Shown piece by piece: positions 1 to 3,111 of a stretch of 6,215 nucleotides of DNA (positions within the stretch are counted from its first letter, which is position 1; each line of letters starts with the position of its first letter). Made by a program: the position numbers and the translations under genes. The notes beneath the pieces are model-generated. The model searched no databases. It saw only the letters and a list, made by a program, of their open reading frames with translations, and had not been told where the DNA came from. The stretch covers positions 1 through 6,215 of the forward strand of contig CALDOH010000027.1 in assembly GCA_937912185.1 (NCBI GenBank), written 5' to 3'. The stretch is from an uncultured bacterium. Lineage in GTDB: Bacteria; Patescibacteriota; Patescibacteriia; UBA1558; GWA2-36-10.

Positions 1-140
1 AATTTTTCATATAGGGCGGCAAAATGACTAGCGATTTCCTCTACTTCAACCTTATTTTCTATTTTGCCAAGCTCTTCTCGTTTTTTATAAATATGCTGTA
101 TTTTGTTATACAACAGCACAATTTCATCTGATATTTTCAT
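1..140 (-). CDS. Unrecognised protein, N-terminal 46 residues only
   Basis: The frame reads leftward from an ATG at 140-138 and stays open for 46 codons to the window edge, so only the N-terminus is visible. It begins MKISDEIVLLYNKI and is rich in Lys, Glu, Ile and Leu, with no signal peptide or membrane segment; it looks fully helical, possibly coiled coil (around KKREELGKIENK). It vaguely recalls the start of long uncharacterised proteins I have seen in Patescibacteria, but I cannot assign a family or function. There is no Shine-Dalgarno: the bases just before the start are the repeat TTTCTAACGGG. A possible promoter lies at 186-214. The reading is supported by the clean start, the absence of stops and a plausible promoter; the product is unknown. 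Confidence 0.6.
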   Translation of the reverse strand, partial: MKISDEIVLLYNKIQHIYKKREELGKIENKVEVEEIASHFAALYEK

Positions 141-154
141 CCCGTTAGAAATTT
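141..154 (-). repeat. AATTTCTAACGGG motif, copy 1
   Basis: On the minus strand this reads AAATTTCTAACGGG and touches the start codon of the left-edge gene. The core AATTTCTAACG recurs at 262-274 (plus) and 4886-4899 (minus). It is a half of the palindrome CCCCGTTAGAAATTTCTAACGGGG, which I associate with Patescibacteria intergenic regions; that association is from memory. Confidence 0.6.
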
Positions 155-185
155 ATTATTTAAAATATGGTGAAATACTAATCTA

Positions 186-214
186 TATATAAAGCTATTT
201 TACTTTTAGCTCAA
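186..214 (-). promoter_or_regulatory. Putative sigma70-type promoter of the left-edge gene
   Basis: On the minus strand, TTGAGC (214-209) and TATATA (191-186) are separated by exactly 17 bases. Transcription would begin near position 180, giving a leader of about 40 bases before the ATG at 140. The region is A+T-rich, so a chance match is possible. Confidence 0.4.
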
Positions 215-242
215 TTGTTTTATACCTGATCTTAATCTATTA

Positions 243-274
243 CCCGTTAATGTCCACCCTGAATTTCTAACGAG
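243..274 (+). repeat. Imperfect hairpin holding copy 2 of the AATTTCTAACG motif
   Basis: CCCGTTA (243-249) can pair with TAACGAG (268-274) with one mismatch around an 18-base loop. The 3' half is AATTTCTAACGAG (262-274), a variant of the motif at 141-154 and 4886-4899. No T-run follows, so it is not a standard terminator. Apart from this hairpin, the two GTCCACCCT repeats and the promoters, I see nothing in 141-347. Confidence 0.45.
252..260 (+). repeat. GTCCACCCT direct repeat, copy 1
   Basis: GTCCACCCT occurs here and again at 322-330 in the same orientation, 70 bases apart, both in the gap upstream of the promoter at 348. The function is unknown. The copies are direct rather than inverted, so they are not a matched pair of transposon ends. 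Confidence 0.5.
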
Positions 275-321
275 ATTCATGCCTATAAAATACCATAATA
301 TCCAATTTTTTTCAATATACA

Positions 322-330
322 GTCCACCCT
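322..330 (+). repeat. GTCCACCCT direct repeat, copy 2
   Basis: Second copy of the 9-base word at 252-260. It ends 17 bases before the -35 box at 348, close enough to be an activator site, but nothing in the sequence proves this. Confidence 0.45.
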
Positions 331-347
331 AATGAAGTATGTATGTA

Positions 348-376
348 TTGACAAAAACTAGTCTTTATGCTATCCT
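348..376 (+). promoter_or_regulatory. Strong promoter of the tandem RNA / receiver transcript
   Basis: A consensus -35 TTGACA (348-353) is followed after exactly 17 bases by TATCCT (371-376), and the -10 carries the extended element TGC (368-370). Transcription would begin near 383, about 28 bases before the first structured RNA. This is the best-formed promoter in the window. Confidence 0.8.
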
Positions 377-410
377 ACTCTCAAGTAACAATTGAATACT
401 AACCTTAACT

Positions 411-528
411 AATGAGGCTATGAAGCATGATCTCTATTTGGACGCTTTGATCATGTGGAGCTAGTAGCGTAACCGGCATTGGGCTAACTTTGTCTACTAA
501 GCTACACCTCATTAACAGGTGTTTTTTT
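411..528 (+). promoter_or_regulatory. Candidate riboswitch, copy A, with its own terminator
   Basis: A structured RNA of unknown class. Closing helix P1 pairs AATGAGG (411-417) with CCTCATT (507-513). Hairpin P2 pairs CATGATC (426-432) with GATCATG (449-455) around a 16-base loop containing ATTTGGACGCTT. Loop bases ACGCT (442-446) can pair with AGCGT (466-470) as a pseudoknot, and the flanking GG (440-441) can extend it to CC (473-474). The conserved 3' core reads AGTAGCGTAACCGGCATT (463-480). The 3' strand of P1 overlaps the 5' arm of a terminator at 504-528, so the two folds exclude each other; stabilising P1 would favour read-through (ON logic, inferred). A second copy with compensating changes lies at 566-686. 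It matches none of the riboswitch consensus sequences I can recall. Confidence 0.7.
504..528 (+). terminator. Intrinsic terminator of RNA copy A
   Basis: ACACCT (504-509) pairs with AGGTGT (517-522) around a 7-base loop, followed by a T-run through 528. The 5' arm shares bases 507-509 and the loop shares 510-513 with the 3' strand of helix P1, so this terminator should form only when P1 is open. Confidence 0.75.
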
Positions 529-535
529 GTTAAAC

Positions 536-563
536 TTGTACATTCAAAAACAGTAAATATAAA
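536..563 (+). promoter_or_regulatory. Possible weak promoter before RNA copy B
   Basis: TTGTAC (536-541) and TATAAA (558-563) are separated by 16 bases. Initiation would fall near 569-571, inside the 5' strand of P1 of copy B, which would trim that helix by a few bases. Read-through from the promoter at 348 is therefore an equal or better explanation. Confidence 0.35.
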
Positions 564-565
564 TT

Positions 566-686
566 AATGAGATGTTGATCCATAGCTCGTCATTTGGACG
601 CTTAGAGCTGCGGGAAGTCAAGTAGCGTAACCGGCATTAGGCTGGTTTGAATTACAAAAAAACATCTCATTTCCGAGGTGTTTTTT
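566..686 (+). promoter_or_regulatory. Candidate riboswitch, copy B, leader of the receiver gene
   Basis: Second copy of the structured RNA at 411-528. P1 is a perfect 11-base-pair helix of AATGAGATGTT (566-576) with AACATCTCATT (661-671). P2 pairs AGCTC (584-588) with GAGCT (605-609) around a loop of 16 bases, the same length as in copy A, and the loop again carries ATTTGGACGCTT. ACGCT (598-602) pairs with AGCGT (624-628) in the same pseudoknot. The stems differ in sequence between the copies but stay paired, while the loop and the AGTAGCGTAACCGGCATT core (621-638) are kept: this is the pattern expected of a selected RNA fold. Seven bases of the P1 3' strand are also the terminator arm. The receiver gene starts 27 bases after the T-run. 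Confidence 0.72.
662..686 (+). terminator. Intrinsic terminator of RNA copy B
   Basis: ACATCTC (662-668) pairs with GAGGTGT (675-681), with one G-T wobble, around ATTTCC, and T's follow through 686. It lies between the structured RNA and the ribosome binding site of the receiver gene and competes directly with helix P1 (661-671). Confidence 0.75.
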
Positions 687-712
687 GGGATAACAAAGCC
701 GGAGGTATAACC

Positions 713-1153
713 ATGGCTCGAATCGCAGTCTTTGACACCGACTATTCCTCTATCCGCACTATCTCCGAAGCCCTCAAGGGCGAAGGACATGAAGTCGTCA
801 CCAACATCATACCTGTGATCGTTCACGATCAGATGGTTATGAAACCCGTGACTGACCCCATCAGTCTGATCACCCGAACTCTGAGCTTCCACGTCGTAGA
901 CGGTGAAGCCGTCCGCCGGGTACCTGATCTCTTCATCATCGATTTTCTCAATCTTGATGGTGAGAACATCATGGATATGCTCAAGCAAATCCGTAGCACC
1001 CAAAATGCTCCGGTGATTGCCCTGAGCCACAAAGCCCCTGGTATCGACCGTCGTCGCCTTCTCGAGTTTTACGGCACTCACTACATCCCAAAACCCTTCA
1101 ACGTTTGGGATGTAGTCGAACGTACCGAAGCCTTCCTCGGAATCACCTGTTAG
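713..1153 (+). CDS. Stand-alone response-regulator receiver-like protein
   Basis: A 146-residue protein with a receiver (REC) fold and no output domain. The acidic pair is D8 and D10 (VFDTD), the likely phosphoacceptor is D77 at the end of strand LFIID, the conserved Ser/Thr is S105 (VIALS), and the invariant Lys-Pro is K127-P128 (IPKPF). About 25 extra residues (roughly 35-65) separate the first helix from the strand leading to D77, longer than in a typical CheY-type domain. The start is the ATG at 713, preceded by GGAGG (701-705) at 7 bases; an upstream in-frame TTG at 647 lies inside the RNA leader and lacks such a site. Codons ending in C or G dominate and the gene is visibly richer in G+C than its neighbours, suggesting transfer or selection for high expression. 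It sits behind two RNA/terminator modules. No histidine kinase is in view, so its partner is unknown; a phosphorelay or CheY-like role is inference. Confidence 0.85.
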   Translation: MARIAVFDTDYSSIRTISEALKGEGHEVVTNIIPVIVHDQMVMKPVTDPISLITRTLSFHVVDGEAVRRVPDLFIIDFLNLDGENIMDMLKQIRSTQNAPVIALSHKAPGIDRRRLLEFYGTHYIPKPFNVWDVVERTEAFLGITC

Positions 1154-1171
1154 CCCCTGCTGTCAGGGGCT
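1152..1171 (+). repeat. Hairpin at the end of the receiver gene
   Basis: AGCCCCT (1152-1158) pairs perfectly with AGGGGCT (1165-1171) around a 6-base loop, beginning inside the stop codon. No T-run follows, so it is not a classical terminator; it directly abuts the next hairpin at 1172 and may stack on it. A similar small hairpin, CCCAC/GTGGG, precedes the second member of the family at 1436. Confidence 0.6.
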
Positions 1172-1215
1172 GGGGACTCGTCACTGCTCACTTCCCCCCG
1201 AGTATACGAGTCCCC
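1172..1215 (+). repeat. Structured hairpin family, member 1
   Basis: GGGGACTCGT (1172-1181) pairs with ACGAGTCCCC (1206-1215): ten perfect pairs around a 24-base loop containing CACTGC and a run of six C. Members 2 (1436-1512) and 3 (1557-1606) share parts of it: CACTGC and the C-run with member 2, and the 11-mer ATACGAGTCCC with member 3. No T-run follows this copy, so termination alone does not explain it. Confidence 0.65.
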
Positions 1216-1240
1216 ATCAACTTCTTATAATTAGAGAAAA

Positions 1241-1258
1241 TTGATTTACCAACAATAA
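1241..1258 (+). repeat. TTGATT-ACCAA-ATAA repeat, copy 1
   Basis: TTGATTTACCAACAATAA here resembles TTGATTACCAATAA at 1422-1435. Each TTGAT can pair with an ATCAA upstream (1216-1220 and 1411-1415). The two copies flank the small peptide and each follows or precedes a hairpin-family member, as if a larger unit had been duplicated and had then decayed. Confidence 0.4.
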
Positions 1259-1270
1259 AAGTACTGGGGG

Positions 1271-1293
1271 CTTCCTCTAACAATACGAGGAGG
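1271..1293 (+). promoter_or_regulatory. Hairpin masking the ribosome binding site of the small peptide
   Basis: CTTCCTC (1271-1277) pairs with GAGGAGG (1287-1293), seven pairs with one wobble, around a 9-base loop. The 3' arm is the core of the Shine-Dalgarno AGGAGGTGAT (1288-1297). Translation of the peptide at 1301 should be low unless this hairpin is opened. The fold is seen directly; regulation is inferred. Confidence 0.55.
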
Positions 1294-1300
1294 TGATATC

Positions 1301-1363
1301 ATGGAAATGACCTTGATCCTGGGCTTGGCCCTGATCGATTTGTTCTGGTGGCTGCGTAAGTAG
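1301..1363 (+). CDS. 20-residue hydrophobic small peptide
   Basis: A short open frame of 20 codons, ATG to TAG, starting MEMTLILG and ending FWWLRK. The centre is almost wholly Leu, Ile, Ala and Gly with one Asp, then Phe-Trp-Trp and a basic tail, as in a single membrane-spanning peptide with a cytoplasmic positive end. What makes it credible despite its size is the near-perfect Shine-Dalgarno AGGAGGTGAT at 1288-1297, at a proper distance from the ATG, and the C/G-ending codons it shares with the receiver gene upstream. The site is masked by a hairpin (1271-1293), and members of the hairpin family lie on both sides. It could be a small membrane protein, a type I toxin-like peptide or a regulatory leader peptide. 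I do not recognise it. Confidence 0.55.
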   Translation: MEMTLILGLALIDLFWWLRK

Positions 1364-1421
1364 CATCAGTACAAAGCGCATCTCAATTAACTTATATTTA
1401 CTCCTGTGTGATCAATCTTTG

Positions 1422-1435
1422 TTGATTACCAATAA
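1422..1435 (+). repeat. TTGATT-ACCAA-ATAA repeat, copy 2
   Basis: Second copy of the word at 1241-1258. It closes a small hairpin, ATCAA (1411-1415) with TTGAT (1422-1426), just before hairpin-family member 2. Confidence 0.4.
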
Positions 1436-1512
1436 CCCACTCTAAAGGTGGGCTTGGGGCTCATCACTGCAGTGCTACCCCCAGTCGCGTGGTGAGTCCC
1501 TTGGTTTTTTTT
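1436..1512 (+). terminator. Structured hairpin family, member 2, with terminator form
   Basis: A small hairpin, CCCAC (1436-1440) with GTGGG (1448-1452), is followed by a twelve-pair stem of GGGGCTCATCAC (1456-1467) and GTGGTGAGTCCC (1489-1500) with two wobbles, then TTGG and eight T (1505-1512). The loop holds GCAGTG and a C-run as in member 1. The T-run makes it a plausible intrinsic terminator for the receiver/small-peptide transcript. The stretch between the peptide stop (1363) and 1410 shows nothing I recognise. Confidence 0.65.
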
Positions 1513-1556
1513 AATATCTTATCTACATTATTCGCTCAGTAGATGGCTATGCTTTT

Positions 1557-1606
1557 AAGGGTCCGCAACCACTGTACATTCCTCAGTGCATACGAGTCCC
1601 TTTTTT
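1557..1606 (+). terminator. Structured hairpin family, member 3, with terminator form
   Basis: AAGGG (1557-1561) pairs with CCCTT (1598-1602), an inner CACTG (1570-1574) pairs with CAGTG (1584-1588), and a run of six T ends at 1606. The 3' side repeats ATACGAGTCCC exactly as in member 1 (1204-1214), but the 5' arm has diverged, so the middle of the stem is imperfect. Between members 2 and 3 there is one further small inverted repeat, ATCTAC/GTAGAT (1521-1544). Confidence 0.55.
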
Positions 1607-1726
1607 ATTTAAATAAAAAATCACGCTTTAGGCCTGTTTCTCTTTTTATCTGGCTCGCCGTTTCGTGCTAGAACTTTTTAGAATCAAGGAGAGTGTGATA
1701 CACTTTCTTTGACCCCTATTTAATTT
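1607..1726. other. Intergenic region with no gene seen
   Basis: Between the T-run of hairpin member 3 and the acetyltransferase ATG I see no open frame with a start signal. The only structures are a short inverted repeat, AGTGT/ACACT (1692-1704), and AAGGAG at 1687-1692, which lies too far (about 35 bases) from the ATG at 1727 to serve as its ribosome binding site. No convincing promoter for the acetyltransferase was found. Confidence 0.5.
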
Positions 1727-2207
1727 ATGAAAAATATAAAAATAAGAAAAGTTAAAAAAAACCGATAAAAGATATTTCACCCAGTGGTGGCGTGATAGAG
1801 ATTTGGCTAAATTAACTAGTGGAGTTTTAAGATCAATAACCAACGACCAATTAGATAAATATTTTAATAATATTTTAAAATCAGCTAAAGATTATCATTT
1901 TGTGATAACTTTAAGTGATAAAGTTATAGGACATATATCTTTATCAAAAAAGAGAACTTGGCATGAAACTCAAATAATAATAGGGGATAAAAAATATTGG
2001 GGTAAAGGCTATGGTACAGAGGCTATAAAACTTTTAATAAAGTATGCTCATAAATTAAAAATATCTAAAATATTTTTGGAAGTTAGACCAGATAATATAA
2101 GGGCAATAAAATCTTACGAGAAATGCGGATTTAAAAGAAAGAGAATAATAAAATATTCTGAAAATAAACACTTACCAGAAACTCTGAGAATGGAATTAAA
2201 AAAATAA
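1727..2207 (+). pseudogene. GNAT-family N-acetyltransferase, frameshifted near its start
   Basis: An acetyl-CoA-dependent N-acetyltransferase resembling the RimJ/RimL-type (Acetyltransf_3) branch of GNAT. The natural start is the ATG at 1727 (MKNIKIRKVKK), but that frame stops at 1766-1768. The frame one base on continues T-D-K-R-Y-F-T-Q-W-W-R-D from 1761 through TAA 2205-2207. Removing one A from the eight-A run at 1754-1761 joins the two into a 159-residue protein, close to normal length. In the joined numbering, the acetyl-CoA loop is WGKGYG (90-95) and the motif B region is NIRAIKSYEKCGF (123-135). Without repair, translation could begin only at TTG 1803, losing the first strand and helix. 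Heavy use of ATA, AGA and TTA codons makes it more A+T-rich than its neighbours, suggesting separate origin. It may be a true pseudogene, a homopolymer sequencing error, or a slippage-decoded gene. The substrate cannot be told. Confidence 0.75.
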
Positions 2208-2237
2208 AAAAGCACCAACAGAAGTTGATGTTTTTTT
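2206..2237. terminator. Terminator shared by the tRNA operon and the acetyltransferase
   Basis: On the minus strand CATCAAC (2230-2224) pairs with GTTGGTG (2219-2213) around TTCT with one wobble, followed by C and six T (2211-2206). On the plus strand the wobble becomes a C-A mismatch, though eight T's follow part of the arm. It therefore fits best as the end of the tRNA operon, with weaker plus-strand use. Confidence 0.7.
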
Positions 2238-2239
2238 GA

Positions 2240-2314
2240 TGGCTCCGAGGGGGGGATTCGAACCCACGACCAATTGGTTAACAGCCAACTGCTCTACCAC
2301 TGAGCTACCTCGGA
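2240..2314 (-). tRNA. tRNA-Asn (GUU)
   Basis: A 75-base cloverleaf including encoded CCA (2242-2240). The acceptor TCCGAGG/CCTCGGA is perfect with discriminator G. The anticodon loop is CTGTTAA, giving GUU on a stem GTTGG/CCAAT. The T-loop is TTCGAAT. One T-C mismatch sits in the T-stem (second pair). It is the last gene of the six-tRNA operon, and its CCA is followed after three bases by the A-rich side of the terminator. Confidence 0.95.
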
Positions 2315-2332
2315 ATATAAATATTGAAGACT

Positions 2333-2409
2333 TGGTAGCAGGGGGGAGAATTGAACTCCCGACCTCAGGCTTATGAGTCCTGCGCTCTAACCAACTGAGC
2401 TACCCTGCC
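2333..2409 (-). tRNA. tRNA-Met (CAU), elongator type
   Basis: A 77-base cloverleaf with encoded CCA. The acceptor is GGCAGGG/CCCTGCT with a G-U first pair and discriminator A, unlike the initiator next to it. The anticodon loop is CTCATAA. The closing pair of the anticodon stem (positions 31 and 39) is A-G, a mismatch. The body resembles elongator Met tRNAs; a tRNA-Ile2 with modified CAU is the alternative, which only the TilS-recognition features or a genome-wide tRNA set could settle. Confidence 0.85.
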
Positions 2410-2439
2410 TCAAGGGGTATTAAAATAAAAGTAAATTTT

Positions 2440-2515
2440 TGGTAGCGGGGGTCGGACTCGAACCGACGACCTCCAGGTTATGGGCCTGGCGAGCTGCCAA
2501 CTGCTCTACCCCGCG
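2440..2515 (-). tRNA. Initiator tRNA-fMet (CAU)
   Basis: A 76-base cloverleaf with encoded CCA. Initiator marks are an unpaired first position (C1 against U72), the A11-U24 pair in the D-stem, and an acceptor otherwise perfect (GCGGGG). Two departures from the E. coli type stand out: the anticodon loop is CCCATAA, so position 33 is C rather than U, and the anticodon stem CCAGG/CCTGG has A29-U41 in place of one of the usual three G-C pairs. Confidence 0.93.
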
Positions 2516-2539
2516 TCGTAAATAAAGATAAGTTTTTAA

Positions 2540-2616
2540 TGGTCGGGGTGACCCGACTTGAACGGGCGACCTTACGCACCCCATGCGCACGCGCTAGCCA
2601 ACTGCGCCACACCCCG
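2540..2616 (-). tRNA. tRNA-Pro (GGG)
   Basis: A 77-base cloverleaf with encoded CCA. The acceptor CGGGGTG/CACCCCG begins with C1-G72, as usual for bacterial Pro tRNAs, with discriminator A. The anticodon loop is ATGGGGT, giving GGG on a stem TGCGC/GCGTA with one wobble. The T-loop is TTCAAGT. Confidence 0.93.
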
Positions 2617-2663
2617 TAAAGTATAAAAAGTATAAAGGATAATGACTATATTGACAAGTCGAG

Positions 2664-2740
2664 TGGTGGACCCAAGGAGACTCGAACTCCTGACCTCTTC
2701 CATGCCATGGAAGCGTTCTAGCCAACTGAACTATGGGCCC
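2664..2740 (-). tRNA. tRNA-Ala (GGC)
   Basis: A 77-base cloverleaf with encoded CCA. The acceptor GGGCCCA/TGGGTCC contains the G3-U70 pair that identifies Ala tRNAs, and the discriminator is A. The anticodon loop is ATGGCAT on stem CTTCC/GGAAG, giving GGC. Its first two bases are shared with the palindromic element at 2739-2767. Confidence 0.95.
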
Positions 2741-2767
2741 GCGTAAAGTTGCTTCGCAACCACGCGG
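2739..2767 (+). repeat. Palindromic element, copy 1, abutting the tRNA-Ala 5' end
   Basis: CCGCGT (2739-2744) pairs with ACGCGG (2762-2767), and an inner GTTGC (2748-2752) pairs with GCAAC (2756-2760) around TTC. A diverged copy lies in inverted orientation at 2817-2847; both share CGTAAAGTT and ACCACG. In the tRNA transcript this hairpin would sit directly at the 5' end of tRNA-Ala. Confidence 0.65.
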
Positions 2768-2816
2768 CACAGCCTATGTAATCGCTATACAACTTTTATT
2801 GTTAATGTCTGGTGCA

Positions 2817-2847
2817 CCACGTGGTGAACGTAGTGAACTTTACGTGG
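2817..2847 (-). repeat. Palindromic element, copy 2, starting in the CCA of tRNA-Leu
   Basis: Read on the minus strand from 2847, CCACGT pairs with ACGTGG, and CGTAAAGTT and ACCACG match copy 1 (2739-2767). The outer stems differ (CCGCGT/ACGCGG against CCACGT/ACGTGG) yet both pair, which is covariation. The element begins with the CCA tail of tRNA-Leu. The 49 bases between the two copies hold no gene that I see. Confidence 0.65.
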
Positions 2848-2931
2848 TACCGAAGAGAGGACTTGAACCTCCACGGGGTTGCCCCCACTGGATTTTGAGT
2901 CCAGCGCGTCTACCAGTTCCGCCACTTCGGC
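2845..2931 (-). tRNA. tRNA-Leu (CAA)
   Basis: An 87-base class II tRNA with encoded CCA and a long variable arm (GGGG-CAA-CCCC). The acceptor is GCCGAAG/CTTCGGT with a G-U first pair and discriminator A, the usual Leu base. The anticodon loop CTCAAAA on stem CTGGA/TCCAG gives CAA. The D-arm has the usual GGTAGAC. It is the first gene of the operon, about 14 bases after the predicted transcription start. Confidence 0.95.
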
Positions 2932-2951
2932 ATAATTTTTGATTCAGTTAA

Positions 2952-2957
2952 ATTATA
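2952..2957 (-). promoter_or_regulatory. -10 box of the tRNA operon promoter
   Basis: A perfect TATAAT on the minus strand puts the start of transcription near 2945, just upstream of tRNA-Leu. No good -35 hexamer is found 16-18 bases further upstream, so the assignment rests on the -10 and its position. Confidence 0.5.
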
Positions 2958-3000
2958 AAGTTTGTATCTTGATGTCTTATACCTTTGTACAGTTCTTGTA

Positions 3001-3053
3001 GTTCCGCTATTGCGGAACGGAAATCCCGCATAGCGGGGCGCCACTTCAGCATA
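3001..3053 (-). repeat. tRNA-Leu 5'-end remnant with two palindromes
   Basis: On the minus strand TATGCTGAAGTGGCG (3053-3039) matches 14 of 15 bases of the start of tRNA-Leu and the three bases before it (2934-2920). Immediately after it come two perfect hairpins, CCCGC/GCGGG (3037-3025) and GTTCCGC/GCGGAAC (3018-3001), in place of the rest of a tRNA. It looks like a decayed or interrupted second tRNA-Leu 5' end. No anticodon arm or 3' half is present. Confidence 0.5.
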
Positions 3054-3111
3054 CAAACAAACATGATTTTACAATAAATTTTGATTTTAGTCAATAGTGA
3101 CAAAGCGGCGG

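Noticed and set aside
252..330. Ends of an insertion sequence
   Set aside because: The GTCCACCCT copies are direct, not inverted, only 70 bases apart, and no transposase remnant lies between them.
647..712. Upstream extension of the receiver protein from TTG 647
   Set aside because: The extra 22 codons cover the candidate riboswitch P1 strand and terminator; the ATG at 713 has GGAGG at the right distance and gives the normal first strand of a receiver domain.
829..1032. Short minus-strand open frame within the receiver gene
   Set aside because: Shadow of the real gene; no start signal and no recognisable sequence.
602..1081. Minus-strand open frame of 159 codons opposite the receiver gene
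   Set aside because: It is antisense to a well-supported gene with a good ribosome binding site, has no recognisable domain and starts inside the structured RNA.
1172..1606. CRISPR array or integron attC sites
   Set aside because: The three hairpins are not identical direct repeats with regular spacers, and no integrase, cas gene or attC-type core sites are seen.
1646..1843. Minus-strand open frame across the acetyltransferase start
   Set aside because: Antisense to the conserved GNAT N-terminus; the apparent protein reflects A+T-rich complement codons.
2651..2656. TTGACA as a plus-strand -35 box between tRNA genes
   Set aside because: No -10 hexamer at a proper distance and nothing on the plus strand to transcribe there.
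2733..2942. Plus-strand open frame of 69 codons
   Set aside because: It runs through tRNA-Ala, the palindromic spacer and tRNA-Leu in antisense; the translation is a tRNA artefact.
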